A stretch of DNA of 64,000 nt, from assembly GCF_048771995.1 (NCBI RefSeq), contig NC_133026.1, forward strand, positions 63,055,001-63,119,000, in the 5' to 3' direction. This stretch comes from Taeniopygia guttata. Its lineage: Eukaryota; Chordata; Aves; Passeriformes; Estrildidae. Below the pieces are notes generated by a model, which ran no database searches, was not told the origin of the DNA, and saw only the letters and a list, made by a program, of their open reading frames with translations. This document shows positions 13,501-24,359 of this stretch, piece by piece. Position 1 is the stretch's first letter; each line of letters begins with the position of its first letter. A program made the position numbers and the translations under genes.

Positions 13501-16500
13501 TCAAGAATAGGGTAGAGTTCACTGTGGAATATTATATCTAAAATTTCCTATGAGAAAATATGGACTGCCTAAAGTCTATCAGCCATTTTTATGTCATCAA
13601 GGACAATCATTTAGGGGAATAGAGAAAGAAGAGTTAAGCTCATTTTATTTTAGTCATTCTTCAAAAAAAGTTTGCTCCAAAGGGAACAATGACAAAGACA
13701 GGCAGTCATTGAATTCTTCTTAACTTAGTATTTTTATATAGATATATTTAAGTGCCAGAAGACATGATCTTCCTTACATTCTACTGGCATTTGTTAGCCT
13801 AACAGGTTCAGATAAAGTATAATATTGCCCTAGAATTCCTAGTAAAATATAGAAAATCATACATTTTACATTTCTGCTGCATGTGGGAGCCTCAGCTATA
13901 GCACTAAATGCAGGAAATCTCAAAGACTACAGTCAGACCCTAACAGAACAATTCCTCTATTTACAGCACAGTTTTCTATGTTAACAGCAACCAGGCACAT
14001 CATCAAAGCTTTTCAGAGACCACTGAATTTTATCCAATAAACAAGTAAATTTGTGATAGAAATTACAGCAATTGAAAAAAGATTGTATTGCCTCTGTTAT
14101 TAAAGACATGAGATGTTCCATATTCCCTTTTCCTATTCTCGGTGCCAAAACCACAATGTGGGAAAACTGGGTATGAAAACCAAAGATCCTGCAGTGCTGG
14201 CCACAGCAAGAAGCACCAGTTATCAGCAGGAAGGCTGAAAGCAGAATGTTCACAGAGGACACAGATTCTCTTGACAAAACACAGCCCACTTTTTCCCCTT
14301 CCAGCAGAATCTACACAATGTCTCATATCTATTATTAAAAACTTATAAAAGTTTTATTTTTGTCAGTACTAAGGAATTAATAGTCTTTTGTGTGTTATGA
14401 GCACAAGATTCTTGCACAGAATGGCATTCAGATTTAACTCTATATTCAGGAAATGACTGACCTGGCCTGCTTTGGGGATGTAAGAAAGTGAGGGAAAAAA
14501 ATTGCTATTCTTCCTGAATACTGTTAGCACAGGCAGCAGCAAACATATGAAAAATAATGGCCCTAGAGGCATTTTGCTCTCTGTCCAGGGTCAATAAATC
14601 CAAGCAAGCTGAGCGTGAAGATCTGCCACCTCAGTTGGATTTATGTCACCATTTATGGTAGCAACAGCCTTCACTGTGACTCTTTCCTGAAGATTACAAG
14701 GACGGGAATTGCAAGCCTCTAAACAATTTCTCTGTGACAAACAAGGAAGCATCCTTGTCATATGATTAGTACTTAGAAAGGGGGAGGGGAAACATGAAGG
14801 AATAAAGTGAAACATGGGACACTCCTAAAGGAGCCTGTAAGCAGCTTCTGTTTCTCAGATGAGTTAACTCCTTCTCAGACTTGGCCTTAAAGAGCCAAGA
14901 AAAAAGAACAATATAAAGAGGAGATGGGAAAGCATTCTCAGGGACGTTTCTAATATCCCTTCTCCCTAGTGTGGAGACTCAAAACAAAACAACACCAAAA
15001 GCGACACATCTGTGATGAAGAAAAGCATGTTTTTCAGTACAGACACTTGCAGTTTTTGTCAATTCCATGCAAATGCTGTATGTCCCTACATACAGCCTGT
15101 TCTGAGGTAATACAAACAACTGGGGACATAAAAAAATTTCCCTCAGAGGAAGAAAAATACTTGAGTCCAGAAGAAAAAACAGTGTAATTAGAAAACAGCA
15201 GATAAACAAATACTAGAAGATTATTTGAAATGGTACACATCCTGTAACTACTGAGGAAATCAGAGTTCCCCATCCTAAGTATGTAACTAGATACATAACT
15301 TATGTGTATTAAAAAAAAAAAAAATACAAACCAAAAAAAAGAGTATTGATAATGGTTACCTATGTCACAAATTTATAAAGAAGAGGCAGCACCATCAAAC
15401 AGGCAAAGTTTTGCCAGAAAGCCTGGGCAACACAGAGAAAGGAAATGAAGCAACTAATATATCTCCTATGAATTACTGTTGTGCTCCCGAATAGAGAGAT
15501 TCTGTGCACAGGAAGTAACACCCTCCACACTCCAAACAAATAAAGCAAACAAAAAATCCTGCCCATACACATTTTGATCTAACTTTCCCCTCCACTGAAA
15601 ATGCATTTGGACAGTCACTAGAAAAAAAACAGTAAACTAAAAATATTTGGACTTCATGTCAGTTGCATTTTAGTTGCACTTTTAGTTCTTATTTACCTGT
15701 ATTATACCAAGCCATTAGGAAGTCAAATTCTAATGGTTTCTTTTCTTTCAAGGCCCAAAGCACTCTGTTATGTTTCTTGCTCTCAGGGTGAAAGCCAGCA
15801 TCAGTCAAGTCAATAGTGATAACTGCAGAAAACACACAATAGCTATTGGTACCCAATTAAAATAAATTGTATTATTAAATTAGAAGAGCACAAGAAACCA
15901 AAGAACATTAAACTTCCTCTTTACAACTACAGAATCTTTACAAAGTATTTGATTATGCAAATATGACTCCCCATTATGTAAATAAATATTCACCTCGTGC
16001 TGTCCTCATTTTGATATAATCTGGAACTGCTTCCTCATGACTAGAGGAACAGATTCCTCTTCAAACGACACTGACAGAAGTCCCTTAACAGTGCCTTAAA
16101 AAATATCTTGGTAATTAGGCAAGCTATTCGCAGTAAAAAACAAAACAAAACAAAACAAAAAACAAAAATAAAAAACCAAAAAAAAAACCCAAAAAAACCC
16201 CCAAAAAACCAAACTAGAATTCCTAACAACAAAAGTCATGTATACAGCAATGATACCTTTTCAGTAGGTTGGTTTTTTCCTAGGTGAATTGTTAATGCAT
16301 AAGTTATATTTATTTTTCAAATGGAAACGTGATGATACATTTTGATGATCAGAATGGTAAAATGATGTCCCATCTTGCCAAAGTACTTACTAGAGATAAA
16401 AACTTTCCCCTCCTAAAGTTTTCATGCAATTATACCTATCAACTGTTGCAAGTACCAATACATTTGAGATGGCACAGTGTTCATGTTTGGATTTTTTTAT

Positions 16501-19500
16501 TTCCTAAAAAGACAAACTAACAAAATTCACACTCAAGATGTCTCCTCTGCAGCTGTTACAAATTATGTTTTTCAAGTACTTGGTACATACAGATTACCAT
16601 TTTAGATGTGTGAAACATAGTACAGTTCTGCCTTTCAAGCATGCAGTCTTGGGTGAGGCTCTTCACTGATTTTGTACAGTGCACACATTTTAAACACCTC
16701 CTTAATCAGTTTAAAAAATTTCTGACTTAAATCAGAAGGTATAGACACCATGCAGAGTATGCAAAAATTCTTAAGTACTACATCACTCCAGTAGAAACTA
16801 CACAATGAGAACCCTTGAAATTAAAACTTGTATAGAGTACTGAAAAGGTGATGTATTTGTGTCCTTAAAGCTACTGTACTACTTGGAGAAAGAGTACTTT
16901 CTCTTTTCAGGCACTCCTTGTATTTGCAGCTGGAAAAATATAACGTAGACAACAACTAATTATAGTGAAAGGGAAGTCTCAACAACCAACAAGGTGCTTC
17001 TTAAATAAGCCCCGTTTATAGAAATACTTACTATATCGCATTACTTTTTTGCCTGAATACCGAGAAGGGCGACCTTGCAGTCCAAGTTCCTCATAAGTAT
17101 CCTTATCCACTGACAGAATTAGTTTACCTATAAACAAACCAAATTTTAAGAGAAATAATCTTCTACTTGGCTCCCCTTGAAGTCTTTGAAGAACTGTATA
17201 CCTTTTACAATGTTAGCTTCGGATGAATGGTATTACTAATGTAACGCAGACTCCTTAGTTCCAGTTAAATGGATTACCAGATTAATCCTTAAAAAATAAA
17301 AAGGTTATAACTCAATTATTCTCTTTTTATCAAAGAGGTCTTGTGAACTAGAGTAAGAAAAGCATAATATTATTCCTGAGATAATCATAGCTTTTTTACT
17401 GTACTATACAGTTCATTGTCTCCATTTTCCCTCCACTTATCCTCTAGCACTTGTTGTATCATTAGCTGAGCACTACATTGCACAAGGGCCTGATTTAGTA
17501 AACATTCATGTTCAACATGCACTGCTCAACTAAATAAACAAAAGCAGTTCCTCCAAGTCCAGTGGGACTACTTACACTGAGTAAACTACGCCTGTTAGCG
17601 ATGAGCTGATACATGCTGGAACAACCCTGCTTCTGTTCTCATAAACCAGAACTGGCTGCTGCTGCTTGGTACAGAAGTACACAACAGCTCCCTCTCTCAC
17701 ACAGTCCTTGGGCTCTACTGCACAAGTGACAGCACAACACCAAACACAAACAAGAAATACTGCAGAGTTCAGACAGTGACATCACCAGGAATTGTAACAC
17801 TGCCTCTGCAACAATTGTGCAGCTTGTAACACTTGTATCACACAAACTCCATCACTATCAATTATCCATTTTGCCAGGACTGTGCTAACAGACATATAAA
17901 TAATTCTTCAGAACAATCTGAATTTACTCATGCCCTCATGGGCACCCGTCATATTACAGCTTCTCACGCTGGAGGGCAGATAGACCGGTTTGTATTTCTA
18001 TCATATCTTATATACTGTTAAACAGAAATAAGATGATGTAGTTGAAGCTCAAAATAGCTTCATTTTCTCACCTGAGATGTGGGACATTTTATGATGTCTT
18101 ATTACAAAACTGTGATACAATTGAAACAGACTTTTAACGCATTACATAGTTCTCAGGAAATCACAGAATCCTCACAAAATCATCAAACGGTTTGGGTTGG
18201 AAGGGACAGTAAAGATCATCCAGTTCCATCCCCTCTACCATGGGCAGACACACCTTCAGGTTGCTCAGGAGCAGGCTGCTCAAAGCCCCATCCAACCTGG
18301 CCTTGAGCACTTCCAGGGATGGGGCATCTACAACTTCTATGGGCAACCTGTACCAGGGCCTCACCACACTCACAGTAAGGACTTTTTTCCTAATGTCCAA
18401 TCTAAACCTACCCTTCTCCAGTCTGAATCCATTCCCCCACATCCTACTACTACATAACCTGTTAAAAATTTCCTCTGTGGTTTGCTTTCAGGCAGGTGCT
18501 CTGATTCTCCCCAGAGCCATCTCTTCTCCAGGCTAAACAACCCCAGTTCTCCCAGCCTGTCCTCATAGGAGAGGTGATCCAGCTCTGTGAGCATCTTTGT
18601 GACCTCCTCTGGACTTGTTCCATCAGGTCCGTGTCCTTCCTGTGCTGGGGAGCCAGAGTTGAATGAAGTACCCAAGGTGGGGTCTCAAGAGAATAAGCAC
18701 TTAAAAAGTGTTCCTAAGCAGTGCTGGTAACTTTCTTTTTTGGTACAAAATTCTGTCTTAAAGACAGTAGGAAACAAGAAGTTGGAATTTAATGTTTTCA
18801 CAAAGATAATTCCCTGTAGCAATTGCAATTATCGTTGAAGCACTGACAATTTGACTATACATAAATGAAGCTGATTTTTATTCCTTTTTAATTTCCTTTA
18901 TATGAGATAAAAAAATTTAACAGCATGAATGAAAAAAAGAGAGCTAACATTAGTATTTTCCCAATTCACATGTATTTCTAACAAAGTTATCAAGTACAGT
19001 AAGCATTATTTCTCAGTTTACATCATTCCAAATTAAAAAAAAAAAACCCAAAAAACAAATAAACAACTCAGACCACAGTAGACACATACCATTTGGTAGC
19101 AGAGCTGCAGTATTATCTTGATCAATTTTTGTCTTATAGGTAAGTGCGTAGCATGAACCTTTAACAGTAAAGCAGAAAAACATGAGATTAGACAGTCTGT
19201 AAAGACAGACATTACAAAATAAACAATTCACTTCAAGACAACCAAAAATGACAAACACCATCTGAATCACTCTTGTGTTTTTCATCAACTTTCTCCCACC
19301 TTCTCAAGCAAAATGGCATTGTTATTATTTTTATAAACCCCGTTCTCCTATTTTAAAGGACCTATAACAGCCCCAATATGAAAACATTTTCTTTCCTTCT
19401 GTGACCTCTGACTCTCCCCAGTCATCAAATGGAAAACCCAATTTTTTCCCAGACATATTTTTATTACCAGTTCAAACAAAGGCAAAGTGGCTGGGCAGAG

Positions 19501-22230
19501 GCTGTAACTTTCTTTGCATCCTCTTTGCTCTTACTGGGTAAGGATGAGCTGTCACAGCTCTCTCAGTGAAATATAAAAAATAAGGAAGCATATTTTCCTC
19601 TTGCCTGCTGTGGAACACAGCTCAGCACAGCTCTGTGTTGAGACATGAAGGAACAAAAAAGGGAGAAGGAAGTTTTCTATAAGAATCTGTACAAAAGTGA
19701 GGTGTAGAAGAAACAAGTGTGAGGATACATGGAAGCCCTCTTGATAGCTGGCTTTCAGAATTGAGGTGGAATAGAGAGAAATTTATTAGGAAGAATCACA
19801 GGAGTTTTGGACCCTGTGGGTGTAAACAGATGTTGTCACATGTGACAAAGCAGAAAAAAGCATATAAACAAATTAATGCAGATTTTTCTTAGTGCTTTTC
19901 CTTTCCTTCCTTTAAAACACTTTTCAGAATAAATAATAAGACTATTAAAAATTTTGCTGTGCTATAAAAAAGTACATTATGACTGTATTTGCTCTGTTTT
20001 GATTTCCTCCTTACCTTTCTTCACGAAAGCATCAATAAATTCATGAGCGACCAATTCATGAATGGGTAAACTCCTCACCAGGTAGTAATCTCCAATATCT
20101 GCAATTGTGCTTTTCAGCACTTCAGGTAGCAGGCCACATTCCGGGATCAAAAAAGACACCTGTTAGGAACATATTTGTAATATAAATCCTATCCTAAAAC
20201 CTGGTCTGAAAAAAACTCCAACCAAACAAAACTACAAGAAATACAAAAGAAAACCTCTACTTTTCAAAGATGGATCAGTATATTAAATCATAATGGAATG
20301 GAAAAAAATAGTATCAGGCTACTGTCTTCAAAATGTATCAATTTTCATAGTCTCTAGGTACACTAAATACATTATTTGGTGGTTTGGGTTCTGTTTTTTC
20401 GTTTGTTTGTTTTTGCAGGTTTTTTTCCTTTTTTTTTTTTCCTATACAATAGCATTTGATGTATTATGTAAAGACATGATCTCACACAGCATGAGTTAAC
20501 AGAAGATTTCGTTTCACATCATTACACATTTTAGCTTGATGTCGCACTGGGACACCTTCAGCCCTTGCTGGAGTACTTGTTAAAGTAGTTGCAACTAAAA
20601 ATGTAGGCTAAGCATTTCTTTAATCTCAGTGGAAAAGCAAAGACCAAAGTAGAATCTTCAATTTACCTTTTGCTTAAAACCTTCCCCATACATTTTCCAT
20701 AGACCAAGAGAACCCTGAAGTCTGGCAGAGCAGGGAAAAAAAGGTAATATCTGGCAAGTAATAGATAGGCAAGTACGAAGCTTCCCAGGCAGCATAAAGG
20801 TATGTGTCCTTGCTCCCCCCTCCATCCCTCAAAAAACTTCTTTCCCAAAGCTCTTGGAGAACAGGTGTGTATCTCCCTTGGCACATGTGTTCAAGAGAAG
20901 AAAGGACTGACAAACTAGCTGCCTTCCATGCCGGTAGAAAGCTTTCTGATTAGCTGCTAAAAAAGGTCTCTAAAGTCAGAAACAGTTAACAATTAGCCCA
21001 GAGAGCTACAGGATATGAGAAGGGAGTTATCAAATAGGGTCTTGTCTGATTGCTGCAAAATGTGATATACCTACAAATTTTCTTAAGGAAGGATGTTCTT
21101 TGATGTTTGGCCTTTGTACACTTCCATGCCTAATCAACAAGAAGGGAGATTTAATCCATGAAATGAGAGCACAGCTAACAAGCCCTAAGTGAAGTCCAGG
21201 TCTCTTTGTTAACGCTTAGGGCTGGACATGTTTCAGTGATCTCAGACCTAGGGTGAGGTTAACAAAGCCTGGGGAGAAGGATGTACCACTGATAGTGGGC
21301 AGAAAGAACAGAGAATTTATGGGCCACAAAGACATTTGGCAGAACTCCCAAAATAAGTAAGAAACTTAATAAACCCAGCAACTCTGCTGAATCAGCTCTG
21401 AGTGGATAAAAGGCAATTCCGGCAGGTAGAGATCACCCTGACTCCTAAGCTGAGAAAGACTGAGCATGCAGATTAATTAGCATGTGAGACTCATTAACCA
21501 ACAGATGATAGTACTAATTAATGAAAGAACTATGTAACTTGTATCCAGTGAACACTAATTCCTTTGTTTGCTAAAATGCATAAATAGTGAAAAGCTTTGA
21601 TAGGTGGTGTGCTTGACTTGCGGAAACCTCCGCCTTGCGCCCTGCGCGGAATAAACGATGTCTCTTTCCTAAACTGGACCCTGCGCCCGTGTTTAAAGAG
21701 TTCCTAAAATCGGCACCATCACCTCTCCCACTGGCTCACCCCTCTGCTCCTTCGCTCCTGGAGGAAGGGAGGAGTTTGTTTCTCCCATCCGGAGCGAGTC
21801 CACGAAAATAAAAGGGGGATAATTTTCACACCCCCCCCCCCAAAAAAAAAAAAAAAAACAAACGAGGCGCGCGGGCCACCTCTGGCAGGGACAGAGGAGC
21901 CCCCACAGAACACCGAGCCTGGGGCGAGAGGGGCGCCGGCAGCGCGCCCTGGAGCGGCTGATGGGCAGAACCCCCGGGTACGGGCGTCGTGGGCAGCCCC
22001 GATCCTATCGTATCGTATCGTATCGTATCGTATCGTATCGTAGCCTTCCCTTCCCCGCCGCCCTGAGGGGATCCCGCCGAGCCCCCGAGGCCGACGCTCG
22101 CGCCACTCACGCGGCAGCTGTAGGCGTGGTCCCGCACGTGCGCCGCGTGCCGCGAGCGCGGGTGGCGCGCGTGGCCGCGCTCGCACACCAGCAGGTGCCG
22201 CGGCGCGCGCCCGAGCTGCGCCGGCTGCAT
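10362..22230 (-). CDS. RPP40: RPP40 gene, ribonuclease P/MRP subunit p40 (8 coding exons, whole span)
   Basis: RPP40 is a protein subunit of nuclear RNase P, which removes 5' leaders from pre-tRNAs, and of RNase MRP, which processes pre-rRNA; it acts in the nucleus and nucleolus. In the human RNase P structure it contacts the Pop5-Rpp14-Rpp30 module. The sequence shows eight exons with GT-AG introns joining to 1089 coding bases, 362 residues, unbroken, against about 363 in human. Landmarks shared with human RPP40 from memory are APRHLLVCE near the start, SFLIPECG, SCYALTY, STLRDLQCPVLQS, STYCCPEP and DYWLQMAVGA near the C-terminus. Exon lengths are 120, 145, 69, 96, 126, 199, 135 and 199 bases. 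The promoter is a CpG island at exon 1. Identity is secure; only alternative first exons or UTR limits are uncertain. Confidence 0.96.
11337..11471 (-). CDS. RPP40: RPP40 coding exon 7 (residues 252-296)
   Basis: Encodes DNKSSSFLSTYCCPEPNTVV, then AFLCTITGFIIPEKIIQLLEQL. It matches human STYCCPEPSTVV and AYLCTITGFILPEKICLLLEHL. The acceptor ends TTCCAG and the donor is GTAAGG. At 135 bases it is phase 2 at both ends. Confidence 0.95.
12389..12587 (-). CDS. RPP40: RPP40 coding exon 6 (residues 186-251)
   Basis: Encodes GAEGSTLMSYFSKHQIQ, then FSTLRDLQCPVLQSNDLQG and EELFEWLGAVLNQVSL, one of the best conserved blocks against human RPP40. The acceptor ends TTAAG and the donor GTAAGT follows base 12389. 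Phase is 1 at the start and 2 at the end. Confidence 0.96.
15697..15822 (-). CDS. RPP40: RPP40 coding exon 5 (residues 144-185)
   Basis: Encodes IITIDLTDAGFHPESKKHN, then LKEKKPLEFDFLMAWYNTG, corresponding to human IVSIDL and FKEKKPLKFDFLLAWHKTG. The acceptor ends CTGCAG and the donor is GTAAAT. At 126 bases it is phase 1 at both ends. The first half diverges more from human than the neighbouring exons. Confidence 0.95.
16134..16213. repeat. A/C-rich low-complexity tract in RPP40 intron 4
   Basis: Repeated AAAAC units grade into mixed A and C runs, similar to the tracts near 4902 and 24289. No retroposed body is recognised beside it. Confidence 0.85.
17032..17127 (-). CDS. RPP40: RPP40 coding exon 4 (residues 112-143)
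   Basis: Encodes KLILSVDKDTYEELGLQG and then RPSRYSGKKVMRY, matching human KLILSLDKDTYEETGLQG and the following basic stretch. The acceptor ends ATAG and the donor is GTAAGT. At 96 bases it is phase 1 at both ends. Confidence 0.95.
18161..18690 (-). mobile_element. Truncated CR1 LINE in RPP40 intron 3
   Basis: Read on the minus strand this is the 3' part of an avian CR1 non-LTR retrotransposon. It has a reverse-transcriptase tail that includes a recognisable VVDAPSLEVLKARLDGALSS segment, then the typical 3' UTR ending near 18161 with TTCCAACCC-type sequence and a degraded terminal octamer repeat. It is 5'-truncated and in the same orientation as RPP40. The right edge is approximate. It is long dead: only about 530 bases of a full-length element of several kilobases remain. 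Confidence 0.9.
19090..19158 (-). CDS. RPP40: RPP40 coding exon 3 (residues 89-111)
   Basis: Encodes SCYALTYKTKIDQDNTAALLPNG, nearly the human sequence. The acceptor ends TTAAAG and the donor is GTATGT. At 69 bases it starts and ends in phase 1, so skipping it would keep frame. Confidence 0.95.
20015..20159 (-). CDS. RPP40: RPP40 coding exon 2 (residues 41-88)
   Basis: Starts directly after a CAG acceptor with codon GTG (V), then SFLIPECGLLPEVLK, and runs through LPIHELVAHEFIDAFVKKG, all closely matching human RPP40. Donor GTAAGG follows base 20015. Start phase is 0 and end phase is 1. Confidence 0.95.
21120..21714 (+). mobile_element. Solo LTR-like sequence in RPP40 intron 1
   Basis: The right part has LTR architecture on the plus strand: a TATA-like TGCATAAATAGTG near 21577, about 70 bases later an AATAAA at 21651-21656, then a U5-like stretch ending near 21714. 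It resembles avian endogenous retrovirus LTRs. No internal retroviral region is seen on either side, so a solo LTR is most likely. The left limit is uncertain and target-site duplications were not found. It lies antisense to RPP40. Confidence 0.5.
22006..22040. repeat. (TATCG)7 pentanucleotide microsatellite in RPP40 intron 1
   Basis: Seven perfect copies of a five-base unit containing a CpG, about 70 bases inside intron 1 from the exon 1 donor and within the CpG island. Confidence 0.97.
22111..22230 (-). CDS. RPP40: RPP40 coding exon 1 (residues 1-40)
   Basis: Begins at ATG 22230-22228 with MQPAQLGRAPRHLLVCE, which lines up with the human start (APRHLLVCE shared). It ends on a whole codon, followed by donor GTGAGT at 22110. 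The start was chosen by homology; the frame stays open upstream for 104 more codons to another ATG at 22542, but that stretch is low-complexity and has no human counterpart. The exon lies inside a CpG island. Confidence 0.93.
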
Positions 22231-22250
22231 CCCGGATCCCGCCCGCCTTA

Positions 22251-22260
22251 CTCCTCCTCC

Positions 22261-22292
<32 letters not shown>

Positions 22293-22309
22293 CTCCTCCG
22301 CCGCCGCCG
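22251..22309. repeat. (TCC)n/(CCG)n tract upstream of the RPP40 start
   Basis: TCC triplets with a few TTCC interruptions pass into CCG triplets. On the RPP40 strand this is a GGC then GGA/GAG purine tract ending about 20 bases before the ATG, so it probably lies in the 5' UTR. Confidence 0.95.
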
Positions 22310-22609
22310 ACCGGGAGCTGCCAGACGCGGCGAGGAGGGCCGGGAAGGGGCCGTGCCGTGAGGTCACGTCCGCCGGCTCCGGCGGCGCAGCCGCTTCCGC
22401 TGTGGCGGCGGCGGGGCCGCGGTGGCCGCTGTCGCCGGTGCCCTGTGCATCGCCGGTGGCCGCTCGGGGCTCTCGGTCCCTGCGGGCTCTGAGCAGCCTC
22501 GGCACGGATCGGACACCGACCCCTTAGGGGCTGGGTGTGCATCTGCAGAGTGCGCGGTGGTTTAATCGCGGCGGTGGTTCAGTGCTCGGAGGGAGCAGAG
22601 AGGCACCTT

Positions 22610-22890
22610 TTCCAACAGCCTGGAGTGACAGGACAAGGGGCAATGGCTTCAAACTGAAAGAGCGTAGGGTTAGATTAGATATTAAGATTAAATTCGTTAC
22701 TGTGAGGGTGGCGAGGCACTGGAACAGGTTGCCCGGAGAAGCTGTGGATGCCCCATCCCTGGAAGTGTTCAAGGCCAGGCTGGACAGAGCTTTGAGCAGC
22801 CTGGTGTAGTGGAAGGTGTGTCTGCCCACGAGAGAGGGGATGGAACTGGATGAGCTTCGTTGTCCCCTGCAACCCAAAGCGTTCTCTGAC
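22610..22890 (+). mobile_element. Truncated CR1 LINE beside the RPP40 promoter
   Basis: On the plus strand this shows the CR1 C-terminal coding remnant, with WNRLPGEAVDAPSLEVF and KARLDRALSSLV readable, followed by CR1 3' UTR sequence up to about 22890. It is 5'-truncated and oriented away from RPP40. Its left end abuts the CpG island about 380 bases from the RPP40 start codon. Confidence 0.9.
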
Positions 22891-23712
22891 TCCCGAGTAG
22901 CCCTGCAGGCTGAGCCCGGCCCCGCAGGCGCCGAGGGCTGAGCTGCCGACCCCCGGGGCGCCTCTCGTGTCGCTCTGCTCAGGCACCGCACAAGAGCCAC
23001 GGAGTGCGACCCTGCCTCGGATGTGTTGTGTTGTCTCGCCGCTCCTTTTGTACGTTGTACATTTCACACAAAGCATACACAAAAATCCCGGCTTTTCCGC
23101 CTTCCTGCAGTGTTTATTTTGCCGGTCCCCCGGCTTTGTGGCTTCCAATTCAATTTAAAATGGCACCGAGCAACTTTCTGGGTAGTTGCCGTTTCTGTAG
23201 CCAGCAGAGTCGCTGAGTGCAGCGCTTCTGGCTCCTTAGGCTGACTCAGCCCCCGGTGTTTCAGGGCATGAGCTTCCCGAGTGCCCGTGTGCTGGAATGA
23301 CACCGGGACATTGCTGCTGCTGCTGCGAGCTCGGAGGTTTGTGCCCTGCACCGAGGTGAAGCCGCACCTCGAGAGGTCCCTGCCTCGTTAACGCCGCGGA
23401 GGAGGGCTGAAGTCTGCACTGCCCGTATAAATCAGATTGACTGGATTATTACGAATCAAATAAAGGCTGTGTAAAATCACAGTAGCCTTCTAAGCATGCA
23501 AGCGTTAATGGGGAAGGAGTGACATGATTGATGTCAGCTGTTATCACATCCTCCGTGGGCAGACGAGCCTCGCACTGCAGCGATCAGAAAGCCTGTGCTA
23601 CTAAGGGGGTGAAAAGTTCAAGCCTCTGATCAATAAACCCAGAGAGCCAGGCAGGAAAATCCAGCTATACTCAAAGCAGTATGTGGAGGGTTTGTTTACT
23701 GTTTGTTTGATT

Positions 23713-23733
23713 TGATTTTTTTTTTTTTTTTTT
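23713..23733. repeat. Poly-T homopolymer
   Basis: A long uninterrupted T run followed by G-rich sequence. End positions are accurate to a few bases. Confidence 0.8.
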
Positions 23734-24288
23734 GGCGGGGAGGGGCTGTTTTTGTGGGGTGTGTTGGGGCTTTTCATGCGCCTCTCTATGCTAATACAAT
23801 TTATGCTTTCTACTGGGGATACGAATGGATGGGAGGAAAATTGAGGAAGAAATATGTTGGGGAAGGGTCAAGAGAGTCAAGATGCGTGGTTGTGTATTCA
23901 GTGTTCAGTCAGTATTTTATGGATTCTGGCAGGAGTGTAGCTCACTGCAGCACAGTGGAGCACTGAAAGATTTGCATCACTGTTCAGTCAGTTTGGTTCA
24001 TATGTCAGGCAATTAATTTTAACCCACCGTTAGTTATAGATATTGGCTGTCCTATTATAGAGTATGTGTGTTTTAGAGAACTCCCTGAAGACACTGAACT
24101 ACATTAAAAAACCCACTTAGAAGTCCAGTAGTCTGTGTTGGAACATACAGAATTTCCCTATCTTTAAGTGAGACATAAATCATGTATATATATGTATGTG
24201 TCTATACTAATTGTTGGTTAATACTGACATTTTTATAGTAATTGTTACAGTTTTATGAGTAATTTGGTATGGGATTTCTTTATATTGT

Positions 24289-24359
24289 AAAAAACAAACA
24301 AACAAAACCCCAAAAAACAAAACCAAAAAACCACACCAAAACACAAAAACCCCAAACCC
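24289..24359. repeat. A/C-rich low-complexity tract
   Basis: AAAC and AAAACCCC-type units, the same style as the tracts near 4902 and 16134. Confidence 0.85.

Larger units (their letters stand above)
21860..22560 (-). promoter_or_regulatory. RPP40: CpG-island promoter of RPP40
   Basis: GC- and CpG-dense sequence surrounds exon 1 and stands out from the AT-rich flanks, typical of a housekeeping promoter. No TATA box is evident upstream of the start codon. The transcription start cannot be placed from sequence alone. Whether it also fires in the plus direction is unknown. Confidence 0.75.

Noticed and set aside
18161-18675. Minus-strand frames of 93 and 101 codons in RPP40 intron 3
   Set aside because: They are remnants of the CR1 element.
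21719-22527. Plus-strand frame of 188 codons with Ser repeats and a minus frame of 155 codons in the RPP40 island
   Set aside because: The Ser run is the TCC tract read in another frame; the minus frame overlaps exon 1 out of phase. Neither is conserved.
22537-23148. Frames of 90 codons (plus) and 157 codons (minus) next to RPP40
   Set aside because: Most of their sequence is the CR1 element and its antisense, not a host gene.
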